64,000 nucleotides of DNA from Lachnospiraceae bacterium UBA3762 (lineage in GTDB: Bacteria > Bacillota > Clostridia > Lachnospirales > Lachnospiraceae). This document shows, piece after piece, positions 43,248-52,847 of this stretch. The stretch lies in NCBI GenBank assembly GCA_002371615.1, contig DFGA01000033.1, positions 43,143 through 107,142 of the forward strand. The letters run 5' to 3'. Each line of letters opens with the position of its first letter. The first letter of the stretch is position 1. A program made the translations under genes and the position numbers. The notes beneath the pieces were generated by a model that worked only from the letters and a program-made list of their open reading frames with translations, had not been told where the DNA came from and made no database searches.

Positions 43248-44008
43248 TCCATTTTGTAGGGGCAGGCCCGGGAGCCGTCGACCTGATCACGGTCAGGGGA
43301 ATGAAACTCATAGAGGAAGCGGATGTAATAATCTATGCGGGAAGTCTTGTTAATCCGCGCCTTCTGGACTATGCCAAAAGAAAGCCGGACATATACAACA
43401 GTGCGGAGATGACTTTGGAAGAAGTATCCAAAGTTATGTTAACCACAGACAAAGAAGGAAAGAATGTTGTAAGGCTTCATACCGGAGACCAGAGTATATA
43501 CGGGGCAATACGCGAACAGATGGACATTCTTGATGCCAATGGAGCGGAATATGACTCTACGCCGGGAGTCAGCGCCTGCTTTGGGGCAGCGGCATCCCTG
43601 AATATCGAATACACGCTTCCCGACGTGACGCAGACGCTTATCATTACCCGGATGGAAGGTAAAACAGCGGTTCCGGGCAGGGAAAGCATAGAGTCACTGG
43701 CTTCTCACAAAGCCTCGATGGCTGTTTATCTAAGTGTTGGAATGGCGTATGAACTCTCCGAACGGCTGATCGCAGGAGGGGTAGCGCCACAAACGCCTGC
43801 CGCGATTGTGTATAAAGCAACATGGCCTGAAGAAAGAACAGTCATATGCACGGTAGCGACTCTGGGCGAGAGTGCAAAGGAAGCAGGGATCACCAAAACT
43901 GCAATAATACTTGTGGGAGATGCGGTTACACATACGGACTATTCAAGATCGAAACTCTACGCCCCTGATTTTTCAACGGAGTATCGAACTTCCGGGAAGA
44001 GTTCGTAA
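43244..44008 (+). CDS. cbiF: cobalt-precorrin-4 C11-methyltransferase
   Basis: 254 residues from ATG 43244, which overlaps the cbiD stop (ATGA) and gives the family N-terminus IHFVGAGPGAVDLITVRG. Further SAM-methyltransferase motifs: VVRLHTGDQSIYGA, TPGVSACFGAAASL, LSVGMAYEL, VYKATWPEE. Class III tetrapyrrole methylase. Confidence 0.95.
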   Translation: MIHFVGAGPGAVDLITVRGMKLIEEADVIIYAGSLVNPRLLDYAKRKPDIYNSAEMTLEEVSKVMLTTDKEGKNVVRLHTGDQSIYGAIREQMDILDANGAEYDSTPGVSACFGAAASLNIEYTLPDVTQTLIITRMEGKTAVPGRESIESLASHKASMAVYLSVGMAYELSERLIAGGVAPQTPAAIVYKATWPEERTVICTVATLGESAKEAGITKTAIILVGDAVTHTDYSRSKLYAPDFSTEYRTSGKSS

Positions 44009-44024
44009 AATAAAGGTTAATACA

Positions 44025-45008
44025 ATGATAAAGGATATTATCTGCTTTAACGAAAACGGCCGTAAAACCGCCCGAAAAATAAACAGCGCAGCCCAAAAGG
44101 CGGGAATAGAATGCGCAAACCTGTTTTTCTGCAACAGCGGCAATACACAGGAAGGTTTTGAGAGCATAGGGCTGGATGATTTTGCCCGCAGGGGCTTTAG
44201 TGAGGGGCATGCACTCATATTTGTCGGTGCTGTCGGTATAGCATCCCGGGCAATTGCGCCCTATGTAAAGGATAAGCTTACGGACTGCCCGGTTATCGTC
44301 ATTGATGATGCCGGAACATTTGTGATCCCCGTACTTTCCGGACATGCGGGCTCTGCCAACAAGCTGGCCATGATCCTGGCAAAGCTTATCGGAGCCATCC
44401 CCGTCATAACAACGTCAACAGATGTTAACGGTGCTTTTTCGGCCGATGTGTTTGCCGCAGAAAACCGCCTTACGATACAAAACCGCGAAGGGATCAAAAA
44501 GGTCAGCGCCAGGGCGATAGAGGGCAAGCCGATAACCTTATCGATAAAAGACTATCCGCCGGCCGAACCGGTTGACATAATATTAGCGGATGAGACCGAT
44601 AGAGAGTATTCACTTCTCCTAAAACCCAAGGAATATGTTGTCGGGCTCGGAATGAAGAAGGGCAAGGATCCAAAGGATGCGGAGGAGTTTATACTTGGGA
44701 AACTGCGTAAGGCCGGCATCAAAACAGACGATGTGTACGCTGTCGCAACATTGGATATAAAGGCCGAAGAGCCGGCGATCCGGGCATTTTCATCAAAATA
44801 CAGGATACCGGTGATAGCATTTGAAGCCGCGGTGCTTGGTAAGGCGCCAGGTGATTTTACCCCTTCGGAATTTGTAAAAGAGACAGTAGGAGTGGACAAT
44901 GTATGTGAAAGAGCGGCAGCACTTGCGGCAGGCCCTTCGGGGAAAATCATATGCAAAAAGACTAAAGGCGATGGAATCACACTGGCAATAGCCGGGAGGC
45001 GGATATGA
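44025..45008 (+). CDS. cbiG: cobalt-precorrin-5A hydrolase
   Basis: 327 residues from ATG 44025; the frame is open further upstream but overlaps cbiF without a ribosome site. N-terminal half with FVGAVGIASRAIAPYVKDK and VLSGHAGSANKLA, C-terminal half with VVGLGMKKG and AFEAAVLG. Opens the ring delta-lactone and releases acetaldehyde. Overlaps cbiH by 4 bases. Confidence 0.94.
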   Translation: MIKDIICFNENGRKTARKINSAAQKAGIECANLFFCNSGNTQEGFESIGLDDFARRGFSEGHALIFVGAVGIASRAIAPYVKDKLTDCPVIVIDDAGTFVIPVLSGHAGSANKLAMILAKLIGAIPVITTSTDVNGAFSADVFAAENRLTIQNREGIKKVSARAIEGKPITLSIKDYPPAEPVDIILADETDREYSLLLKPKEYVVGLGMKKGKDPKDAEEFILGKLRKAGIKTDDVYAVATLDIKAEEPAIRAFSSKYRIPVIAFEAAVLGKAPGDFTPSEFVKETVGVDNVCERAAALAAGPSGKIICKKTKGDGITLAIAGRRI

Positions 45009-45736
45009 GCAGGATATATGTGGCCGGGATCGGTCCCGGCAGCATTTCGGCAATGACTGAGGACGCGAAGAGAGCCATAGAAAACAGTGATGTTATTGTC
45101 GGCTATAAAGTATATACAGATCTGGTAAGAGAGCTTTGCGAAGACAAAGAGATAATTGACAGCGGTATGAGGCAGGAGATTGAAAGGTGCATGCTCTGCG
45201 TAGATCTTGCAAAGAGCGGCAGGACGGTCAGTCTTATATGCAGCGGAGATGCGGGAGTGTATGCGATGGCTTCCCCTATGCTTGAAGTGGCGCAGGAGGC
45301 AGGCTTTTCGGATGTTGTGATCGTTCCCGGGGTAACTTCCGCCTTGTCGGGTGCCGCTGTGCTTGGTGCACCCCTGTCCCATGATTTTTGCACCATAAGC
45401 TTAAGTGATCTGCTCACTCCATGGGAGACTATAGAAAAGCGTCTGAAACTTGCGGCGCAGGGGGATTTTTGCATTGCACTGTATAATCCGGCCAGCCGTA
45501 AGAGGGCGGATTATCTGAAAAGGGCATGTGAAATACTGATGCAGGAGCTTCCTGAGGGCAGAGTGTGCGGATATGTCAGAAATATCGGAAGATGCGGGGA
45601 AGAGTCGAAAATATGTACGCTTCGCGAACTGTCGGATGAGCCGGCAGATATGTTCGTTACGGTATTTATAGGTAATTCCCGAACTTACGCAAAGGACGGC
45701 AGGATGATCACGCCGAGAGGATATAAACTGAAGTGA
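45005..45736 (+). CDS. cbiH: cobalt-precorrin-3B C17-methyltransferase
   Basis: 243 residues. IYVAGIGPGSISAMTEDAKRA, VSLICSGDAGVYAMASP, VPGVTSALSGAAVLGAPLSHDFCTISLSD-type block and LYNPASRKRADYL identify the ring-contraction methyltransferase. GTGA overlap with the next gene. Confidence 0.95.
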   Translation: MSRIYVAGIGPGSISAMTEDAKRAIENSDVIVGYKVYTDLVRELCEDKEIIDSGMRQEIERCMLCVDLAKSGRTVSLICSGDAGVYAMASPMLEVAQEAGFSDVVIVPGVTSALSGAAVLGAPLSHDFCTISLSDLLTPWETIEKRLKLAAQGDFCIALYNPASRKRADYLKRACEILMQELPEGRVCGYVRNIGRCGEESKICTLRELSDEPADMFVTVFIGNSRTYAKDGRMITPRGYKLK

Positions 45737-47715
45737 AGATAATGATTTTTTCCGGAACAAGTGAAGGAAGAAGATTGTCAAAGATGCTCTCATCGGAGGG
45801 TATCGCGCATTTTGTGTGTGTTGCCACCGGCTATGGGCGAAATATTATGCCGTCTTCCGACATCGTAACCGTTAATGCCGGCCGGCTGGATGCGGACGGA
45901 ATGCGGGAATATATGGCGGAAAAGGGATTCGGAAGAGACGATATCGTCGTGGACGCGACTCACCCGTATGCCGTGGAGGTTTCCGAAAATATACAAAAAG
46001 CCGTACAAAAGACCGGCTGCAGGATCATAAAGGTTGCAAGATCCTCTGAAACGGATGCCGGAAGATGCTTTGGGACAATGGGGGATTTTGCCGCATTTAT
46101 TGACGGGGAAGAAGGAAATATACTGCTTACCACCGGCACAAATACGCTGGATGAGTATTGCACCCGCGTATCGCCACAAACGCTTGAGCGGACATATGTG
46201 AGGGTCATCCCTTCAAAGGAGAGCGTTGATACAGCCTTGTCATGCGGGATCGAGGGTTCACATATCATTGCGATGCAGGGACCTTTTACATACGACATGA
46301 ACCGGGCGGTGTTTGAGCAGTTTCAAATAAGACATATGCTTACAAAGGAGAGCGGAGCAGCAGGCGGTTTTCCGGAAAAGTGCGATGCCGCGGATTCCCT
46401 CGGGGTGTCGGTAAACGTAATAGCAAGGCCGGCAGCCGGAGAGGGTGTGAACGTATTTGAGGCTTACGGGATCATAACAGGCAGGGAATATGTCCCCAAA
46501 CGCCGGATAGTGCTTGCGGGCTTCGGACCCGGGAGAAAATCATCCGCCACGCATGACGTTACCGATGCTGTTTGCCGTGCGGATGCGGTGTTTGGCGCCA
46601 CAAGGCTCCTTGCCGGGGTAAGAGCGCCGCGCAAGTACGAAATGTATATGGCGGAGGATATTATAAGGGTCTTGGAAGAAAACAGGGATATAGAAAACGC
46701 CGTCGTATTGTTTTCGGGAGATCCGGGCTTCTACAGCGGCGCAAAAAGTGCCGCCACAAAGTTTAAGAAATGGGACAGCGGTGCGGATGTGCGGATATTA
46801 AGCGGAGTATCATCCGTCTCATATCTGGCTGCAGCGGCAGGTGTCACATGGGAAGACGCGGCTCTTGTCAGCATACACGGCAGGAACATGGTACGGGATA
46901 TTGACAGACTCATTGAATCTGTCAAGACTAACGGCAAGACTTTTGCCCTTGTATCGGGAGACTCTGACATCAGAAAGGTTGCCGGGATCCTCTACGAGCT
47001 GGAACTTCCGGTCAATGTCCTTCTCGGATGCGATCTGTCGTATGAAAACGGGAAGATTGTATCTATGAGCCTTAAAGAGGCTATGGAATATGAAAATGAT
47101 GGAATAATAACAGTGTTATTTATTAACGATAAACCGGTAAAAGAGAAGCTTACACCGGGATTTGATGACAGTGATTTTACAAGAGACAGCGTCCCCATGA
47201 CTAAAGAAGTCATACGGCATGAGAGTATACGCCGTCTGGATCTGTGTAAGGGAGATATAGTCTATGATATAGGCGGGGGAACGGGATCGGTTGCCATAGA
47301 GGCTGCATCGGTTGATCCGTCACTATCGGTTACGACAATAGAGCGGGATCCTAAAGCAGTTAAGCTCATTAAAGAAAACATAGAAAAGTTTGGTTTACAT
47401 AATATCGAGGTCATAGAGGGAGATGCCGCAGATGCTCTTGCGGATCTTGACTGCCCGGACTGTGTATTCATCGGTGGCTCGGGCGGCAAACTCGACAGGA
47501 TCATCGAAACCCTGGCACAAAAAGGGACTGGTATACGTTTTGTAGCAAATGCCGTTACACTTGAGACAATGGATGAGATCAGGCGGATCACCGGCAAATA
47601 CAATGCATCGGATGTCAGGATGGTACAGATCGCGGTTTCGGATATAAAAGCGGTGGGCGATCATCATATGATGCAGGCGCAAAATCCAGTCACGATCGTA
47701 TCGTTTATTATATGA
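45733..47715 (+). CDS. cbiJET: CbiJ-CbiE-CbiT triple fusion
   Basis: 660 residues, start GTG. Residues 1-250: CbiJ precorrin-6A reductase (FSGTSEGRRLSKML, VVDATHPYAVEVSENI, MQGPFTYDMN). Residues about 258-460: CbiE C5-methyltransferase (VLAGFGPGR, VVLFSGDPGFYSG, LSGVSSVSYLAAA). Residues about 475-660: CbiT C15-methyltransferase/decarboxylase (SVPMTKEVIRHESIRRL, DIGGGTGSVAIEA, VFIGGSGGKLDRI). CbiE-CbiT fusions are common (CobL); adding CbiJ in front gives three consecutive pathway activities in one chain. Confidence 0.94.
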   Translation: MKIMIFSGTSEGRRLSKMLSSEGIAHFVCVATGYGRNIMPSSDIVTVNAGRLDADGMREYMAEKGFGRDDIVVDATHPYAVEVSENIQKAVQKTGCRIIKVARSSETDAGRCFGTMGDFAAFIDGEEGNILLTTGTNTLDEYCTRVSPQTLERTYVRVIPSKESVDTALSCGIEGSHIIAMQGPFTYDMNRAVFEQFQIRHMLTKESGAAGGFPEKCDAADSLGVSVNVIARPAAGEGVNVFEAYGIITGREYVPKRRIVLAGFGPGRKSSATHDVTDAVCRADAVFGATRLLAGVRAPRKYEMYMAEDIIRVLEENRDIENAVVLFSGDPGFYSGAKSAATKFKKWDSGADVRILSGVSSVSYLAAAAGVTWEDAALVSIHGRNMVRDIDRLIESVKTNGKTFALVSGDSDIRKVAGILYELELPVNVLLGCDLSYENGKIVSMSLKEAMEYENDGIITVLFINDKPVKEKLTPGFDDSDFTRDSVPMTKEVIRHESIRRLDLCKGDIVYDIGGGTGSVAIEAASVDPSLSVTTIERDPKAVKLIKENIEKFGLHNIEVIEGDAADALADLDCPDCVFIGGSGGKLDRIIETLAQKGTGIRFVANAVTLETMDEIRRITGKYNASDVRMVQIAVSDIKAVGDHHMMQAQNPVTIVSFII

Positions 47716-47763
47716 TCAATAGAGGGCAGCGGCAGTAATAATGCCCGGTAAAAACAGAACACT

Positions 47764-49197
47764 ATGGACAGATCGTATAAGACTTCTGACAACAGAAATA
47801 CGGATGAACGAAAACCCCGCGTTATGATAGCCGCCGTATCAAGCGGTTCGGGCAAGACAACGGTAACATGCGCCCTGCTGGAGGCACTAAAGCGCAGGGG
47901 CCATAACCCGGTGTCATTTAAATGCGGGCCGGATTACATAGATCCGATGTTTCACAGAAAGGTTCTTGAGATAGACAGCCTGAATCTGGATTCGTATTTT
48001 ATGCCCGATGAAGAGATAATCGAAACACTTGGCCGTTACGGCGGTGACATTTCGGTGATAGAAGGCGTAATGGGGATCTATGACGGGATCAATACCGAAT
48101 CCGACAGAGGATCATGCTATGAGATAGCAGGGATCACAAATACACCGGTAATCTTAGTTGTTAATGCAGCGGGTTCGGGACGTACCATAGCTTCTGTTAT
48201 AAAAGGTGTACTATCCGATGATACAAAGCATCTGATACGCGGAATAATCATTAACCGTATTTCAGACAATTTCTATAACAGACTTCTGCCGTATCTTGAG
48301 GCCAAGATCGCCGGGATACGTGATGATGTCAGCATCATAGGTCATATTCCGGACAACAATAACATACACATTGACAGCAGGCACCTGGGGCTGACACTTC
48401 CGCAGGAAATTGCCGGGATCCGTGATATCATCTCAAAGGCGGCAGGCTTTATTGAAGCAAACTGTGATATCGGGAAAATCATGGAGATAGCACAGGGAGC
48501 TGTCCCGGTACAGCCTGTGGCTCTCTGCAAACAGGCAAAGCGCCGGACCCGGAAGATCGCAGTTGCGTCAGATGAGGCATTCTGTTTTTATTATCCGCAA
48601 AATATCGGCTTTTTGCGTGAGATCGGGTTTGAGCCGGTGTATTTTTCGCCATTAAGGGATAAACACATTCCGGAAGGAGTGGATGCGCTTCTTCTCGGAG
48701 GCGGCTATCCGGAGCTGCATCTTAAGGAGCTTAGCCTCAACACATCCATGCTTGAGTCAATAAGATCTGCTATAGGTTCCGGTATGCCTTCACTTGCCGA
48801 ATGCGGAGGATTTATGTATCTGCATAAGGCCATAGAGGATAAGGACGGCAGACAGTACATGATGGCAGGTGTCGTTAACGGTATATGCAGCTTTTCGGGA
48901 CGGCTTGTAAACTTCGGATATACGCAGGTCTCCGGGTATAGAGGCGGATCCGGAGGGAAGAAAGGTGGGGACTGCAGTGACTGGAGAGCCCATATAGCCG
49001 GAATGAGGGGTCACGAATTTCACTATTACGAGAGCACATGCGAAGGAACTGACCTGCTTTTGAGAAAGGCATCAACCGACAGAGAGTACCGCTCGGTGCA
49101 TGCCGGCAAGAATTATTTGTGGGGATTTGCCCACTTTTATTATCCGTCCGCAAAGGATGGGATCGCACGATTACTCGGCCGTGCCCTGAACATATGA
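47764..49197 (+). CDS. cbiA: cobyrinic acid a,c-diamide synthase
   Basis: 477 residues. ATP-binding dethiobiotin-synthetase-like half with AAVSSGSGKTTVTCALLEAL and KCGPDYIDPMFH, then a triad amidotransferase half with LLLGGGYPELHL and the nucleophile in LAECGGFMYL, and late GHEFHYYES. Amidates the a and c side chains. A glycine/lysine-rich stretch (RGGSGGKKGGD) is inserted in the amidotransferase half near residue 393. Confidence 0.95.
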   Translation: MDRSYKTSDNRNTDERKPRVMIAAVSSGSGKTTVTCALLEALKRRGHNPVSFKCGPDYIDPMFHRKVLEIDSLNLDSYFMPDEEIIETLGRYGGDISVIEGVMGIYDGINTESDRGSCYEIAGITNTPVILVVNAAGSGRTIASVIKGVLSDDTKHLIRGIIINRISDNFYNRLLPYLEAKIAGIRDDVSIIGHIPDNNNIHIDSRHLGLTLPQEIAGIRDIISKAAGFIEANCDIGKIMEIAQGAVPVQPVALCKQAKRRTRKIAVASDEAFCFYYPQNIGFLREIGFEPVYFSPLRDKHIPEGVDALLLGGGYPELHLKELSLNTSMLESIRSAIGSGMPSLAECGGFMYLHKAIEDKDGRQYMMAGVVNGICSFSGRLVNFGYTQVSGYRGGSGGKKGGDCSDWRAHIAGMRGHEFHYYESTCEGTDLLLRKASTDREYRSVHAGKNYLWGFAHFYYPSAKDGIARLLGRALNI

Positions 49198-49225
49198 TGT
49201 TATGCCGATTGCGTGGATCTCAAGA

Positions 49226-49307
49226 AGGTGGTGTAAAGTTTTCTATGAAAACTTTGCAGCACGTAGGCCACGCCCGAGCGAAGCGAGCTTCTAATGGCGT
49301 GGCTCTC
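49226..49307 (+). repeat. palindromic repeat, type A
   Basis: AGGTGGTGT, hairpin AAAGTTTTC-TAT-GAAAACTTT, GCAGCAC, then outer arms GCCACGC/GCGTGGC enclosing GAGCGAAGCGAGC and TTCTAAT. Copies at 55315-55394 and cut off at 63976-64000. AGGTGGTG recurs at 49315, in front of the next gene. Confidence 0.8.
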
Positions 49308-49330
49308 GAATTTAGAGGTGGTGAATAAAT

Positions 49331-49573
49331 ATGGAAAACAAGAATTCGGCATCTTTTTTTGCCAACAAGGATTGTAAATACTACCCGTGCCATAAATGCG
49401 ACGAGGATATGAACTGTCTGTTCTGCTACTGTCCCCTGTACGGACGGGATGACTGCCCCGGTGATTACAGGATAATAGAGCGGGACGGAAAACGCATCAA
49501 AGATTGCAGTGACTGCATGTGGCCGCACATGGCCAAGAATTATCCCGAGATGATAAAACTCCTGAAACAGTAA
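49331..49573 (+). CDS. cysteine-rich small protein (COG2158-like) linked to cobalamin genes
   Basis: 80 residues with ten cysteines, in clusters CKYYPCHKC, CLFCYCPLYGRDDC and CSDCMWPH. The pattern fits the small cysteine-rich zinc-finger-like family often seen beside corrinoid genes in Clostridia. It could bind a metal or an iron-sulfur cluster; the activity is unknown. The ribosome site is probably GAGGTGGTG at 49314-49322. A repeat separates it from cbiA. Confidence 0.75.
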   Translation: MENKNSASFFANKDCKYYPCHKCDEDMNCLFCYCPLYGRDDCPGDYRIIERDGKRIKDCSDCMWPHMAKNYPEMIKLLKQ

Positions 49574-49611
49574 CTTTCATTTATATGCTTTTATTTCCTA
49601 TGTTTATATGT

Positions 49612-49617
49612 TATAAT
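49612..49617 (+). promoter_or_regulatory. -10 box of the tig promoter
   Basis: TATAAT about 53 bases before the trigger factor start; no clear -35 box (TTTTAT at the expected place). Confidence 0.4.
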
Positions 49618-49669
49618 CACATTTCGGTTGCACAAAAATAACTGATAGACGGATTTTTGGAGGAAATAT

Positions 49670-50965
49670 ATGAGTATGCAGGTTGAAAAACTGGAAAAGA
49701 ACATGGCTAAGCTTACTATTGAAGTCGGAGCCGACAAGGTTAACGATGCGATCAAAAAAGCTTACGATAAAAATAAAGGCAAGATGAGTGTGCCGGGATT
49801 TAGAAAGGGTAAAGTTCCCCAGGCAATGATCGAGAAGATGTACGGCCCCGAAGTGTTCTACGAGGACGCCGCAAATTTCCTGATTCCCGATGCCTATGCC
49901 GAGGAAGTGGAAGCTGCCAAGGATCTTGAGGTTGTTTCCCAGCCCAAGATCGACGTGGTTCAGATGGAAAAGGGCAAGAACTTTATATTTACGGCCGAGG
50001 TTGCCTTAAAGCCCCCTGTAGACTTAGGTAAATACAAAGGTGTCAAGATAGAAAAGATCGATACGGAAGTTACCGACGAGGATATCGACAAAGAGATCAA
50101 GCGCGAGCAGGAAGCAAACGCCAGAACTATAACGGTTGAAGACCGCCCTGTCAAAGACGGCGATACCGCAGTGATTGATTTTGAAGGATTTATCGGTGAT
50201 GAAGCTTTTGAAGGCGGTAAGGGCGAGAATTATCCGCTTGTTATCGGCTCAGGCTCGTTCATTCCGGGATTTGAAGAGCAGCTTATCGGTAAGAACTCAG
50301 GTGATGATGTTGATGTTAAGGTTACATTCCCCGAGGATTACAATGCCAAGGATCTTGCAGGCAAGGAAGCACTCTTCAAAGTTAAAATCAATGAGATCAA
50401 GGAAAAGGAACTCCCCGAACTTGATGACGAGTTTGCATCGGAGGTATCAGAGTTCGATACTATGGCCGAGTACCGCGAGGATGTGAAGAAGAACCTTGCC
50501 GAGAAGAAGGAAAAGGAAGCCAAGGACAAGAAGGAAGATGCGGTTATAGAAGCAATCATCAAGGATTCCAAGATGGATATTCCGGATGCTATGATCGAAA
50601 CCCAGGCAAGGACAATGGTTAACGATTATGCAAGAAGACTTCAGAGCCAGGGACTGTCTCTTGAACAGTACTTCATGTTCACTGGCCTTGATATGGACAA
50701 GTTCACAGAACAGATGAAGGAAGGTGCCAGAAAGCGTATCGAGTCAAGACTCATCCTTGAGGCTGTTGTTAAGGCTGAAAACTTCGAAGTAACCGACGAA
50801 GAATATGAAAAAGAGCTTGAGAGAATTGCCGAAGAGAGCAAGATGGAAGTAGACAAGCTCAAAGAGTACATAGGAGACGATGAGTACGGCAGGAATCAGA
50901 TTATCGACGATCTGAAGATCCAGAAAGCAGTTGATTTTGTTGTAGATAATGCGAAGGAGAAGTAA
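49670..50965 (+). CDS. tig: trigger factor
   Basis: 431 residues. Ribosome-binding N-terminal domain with VPGFRKGKVPQ (about 43-53), FKBP-type prolyl isomerase domain (about 160-245, VIDFEGFIGDEAFEGG and FIPGFEEQLIG), and a long helical C-terminal chaperone domain. Binds at the ribosome exit tunnel. GGAGG upstream of the ATG. It is followed closely by clpP and clpX, the usual protein quality-control order. Confidence 0.97.
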   Translation: MSMQVEKLEKNMAKLTIEVGADKVNDAIKKAYDKNKGKMSVPGFRKGKVPQAMIEKMYGPEVFYEDAANFLIPDAYAEEVEAAKDLEVVSQPKIDVVQMEKGKNFIFTAEVALKPPVDLGKYKGVKIEKIDTEVTDEDIDKEIKREQEANARTITVEDRPVKDGDTAVIDFEGFIGDEAFEGGKGENYPLVIGSGSFIPGFEEQLIGKNSGDDVDVKVTFPEDYNAKDLAGKEALFKVKINEIKEKELPELDDEFASEVSEFDTMAEYREDVKKNLAEKKEKEAKDKKEDAVIEAIIKDSKMDIPDAMIETQARTMVNDYARRLQSQGLSLEQYFMFTGLDMDKFTEQMKEGARKRIESRLILEAVVKAENFEVTDEEYEKELERIAEESKMEVDKLKEYIGDDEYGRNQIIDDLKIQKAVDFVVDNAKEK

Positions 50966-50971
50966 GAGATT

Positions 50972-51556
50972 ATGAGTTTGGTACCTTACGTCATTGAACA
51001 GACAAGCCGCGGAGAACGCAGTTACGATATTTATTCAAGACTTCTCAAGGAGAGGATCGTATTCTTAGGCGAAGAAGTAAACGAGACAACGGCGAACCTT
51101 ATCGTTGCCCAGATGATGTTCCTTGAGGCCGAAGATCCCGAAAAAGATATTCACTTCTATATAAACAGTCCCGGAGGATCCGTAACGGACGGGTTTGCAA
51201 TTTATGACACGATGCATTACGTTAAGTGTGATGTAGCAACATATTGTATCGGAATGGCCGCAAGCATGGGAGCTTTTCTTCTTGCCGGCGGTACAAAGGG
51301 CAAGAGATTCGTCCTTCCGAATGCGGAGATCATGATCCATCAGCCTTCCGGCGGAGCGAAGGGTCAGGCGACCGAGATCGAGATCGTTGCCAAACAGATA
51401 CTCCGTACCAAGGAGAAGCTCAATAAGATCCTTTCGGAGAACACCGGACAGCCTTATGAAAAGGTTGCCGCCGATACCGAAAGAGACAACTGGATGAGTG
51501 CCGAAGAAGCACTTGAGTATGGTCTTGTAGATAAGATAATATCTAACAGAATGTAG
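50972..51556 (+). CDS. clpP: ATP-dependent Clp protease proteolytic subunit
   Basis: 194 residues. FYINSPGGSVTDG, nucleophile Ser in GMAASMGAFLLAGG, catalytic His in MIHQPSGG and the Asp in RDNWMSAEEA. Forms the two-ring protease core with ClpX. Six bases after tig. Confidence 0.98.
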   Translation: MSLVPYVIEQTSRGERSYDIYSRLLKERIVFLGEEVNETTANLIVAQMMFLEAEDPEKDIHFYINSPGGSVTDGFAIYDTMHYVKCDVATYCIGMAASMGAFLLAGGTKGKRFVLPNAEIMIHQPSGGAKGQATEIEIVAKQILRTKEKLNKILSENTGQPYEKVAADTERDNWMSAEEALEYGLVDKIISNRM

Positions 51557-51570
51557 TTTAGGTGAAGGAA

Positions 51571-52845
51571 ATGTCAAAAAAAGATATCAGATGTTCTTTC
51601 TGCGGAAAGAGCCAGGATCAGGTTAAAAAGCTCATTGCCGGACCCGAAGGGGTCTTCATATGCGATGAGTGTATTGAAGTGTGCATGGATATCGTAGAGG
51701 ACGAATTATACGACCGTGAAGACAAGGAACCTGAAGGCAGCAATGATTTTGAGATCAATCTTGTTAAACCCCGGGAAATGAAGGCGTTTCTCGACGAGAA
51801 TGTCATCGGGCAGGAAGAAGCCAAGAAGGTTTTGTCCGTTGCGGTGTATAACCATTATAAGAGGATATTGTCGCAGAAGGACGAGAGCGATATCGAGCTT
51901 CAAAAATCAAACGTTATCATGCTTGGCCCCACAGGTTCGGGCAAGACTCTTCTGGCCCAGACCCTTGCCAAGATAATCAACGTTCCCTTTGCGATCGCCG
52001 ATGCGACCGCACTTACCGAAGCCGGATATGTGGGAGAGGATGTCGAGAACATCCTGCTTAAGGTTATCCAGGCTGCGGATTACAATATCGAAAAAGCGGA
52101 ATACGGTATCATCTATATAGATGAGATAGACAAGATCACAAGAAAGAGTGAAAATGTATCGATCACACGTGATGTTTCGGGTGAGGGCGTGCAGCAGGCA
52201 CTCCTTAAGATCATTGAGGGAACAAATGCTTCCGTACCCCCTCAGGGAGGAAGAAAGCATCCTCATCAGGAATTGATACCGATTAACACAACCAATATAC
52301 TGTTCATTTGCGGCGGTGCATTTGACGGTCTTGAGAAAATCGTTGAAAATCGTCTTGATCGTAAATCCATCGGATTTAATGCCGAGATCGCGACTAAGAC
52401 AGAACATGAAGTCGGACAACTCCTCGCACAGGTACAGCCCGAAGATCTTATCAAATACGGGCTTATTCCCGAATTCGTCGGCCGTGTTCCGATATGCGTA
52501 AGCCTTGAGGGACTGGATGAAGAGGCACTCATCAAGGTATTAAAAGAGCCGAAAAATGCCATAACAAAGCAGTACAAGAAGCTCTTTGAGATCGATGGTG
52601 TCGAGCTTGAATTTGAGGATGACGCAATTGCCGAGATAGCCCACAAGGCATATGAGAAAAAGACAGGAGCCAGAGGACTGCGTTCAATTCTTGAGGGACT
52701 CATGAACGATCTTATGTTTGAGATCCCTTCCGATGATTCAATCACAAAATGCGTGATAACAAAAGGTGCCGTTACGGGTGAGGGTGCTCCCCTGATCGTG
52801 CGCAACAACGAAAACGTCAGGCAAAATCTTAAGAAGGCAGAGTAA
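51571..52845 (+). CDS. clpX: ATP-dependent Clp protease ATP-binding subunit ClpX
   Basis: 424 residues from ATG 51571 (GGTGAAGGAA upstream). Zinc-binding CSFCGKSQ...CDECIEVC, Walker A GPTGSGKT, pore loop GYVGED, Walker B IYIDEIDKI and the ClpP-docking IGF loop (KSIGFNAE). Unfolds substrates for ClpP. Fifteen bases after clpP. Confidence 0.97.
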   Translation: MSKKDIRCSFCGKSQDQVKKLIAGPEGVFICDECIEVCMDIVEDELYDREDKEPEGSNDFEINLVKPREMKAFLDENVIGQEEAKKVLSVAVYNHYKRILSQKDESDIELQKSNVIMLGPTGSGKTLLAQTLAKIINVPFAIADATALTEAGYVGEDVENILLKVIQAADYNIEKAEYGIIYIDEIDKITRKSENVSITRDVSGEGVQQALLKIIEGTNASVPPQGGRKHPHQELIPINTTNILFICGGAFDGLEKIVENRLDRKSIGFNAEIATKTEHEVGQLLAQVQPEDLIKYGLIPEFVGRVPICVSLEGLDEEALIKVLKEPKNAITKQYKKLFEIDGVELEFEDDAIAEIAHKAYEKKTGARGLRSILEGLMNDLMFEIPSDDSITKCVITKGAVTGEGAPLIVRNNENVRQNLKKAE

Positions 52846-52847
52846 AT

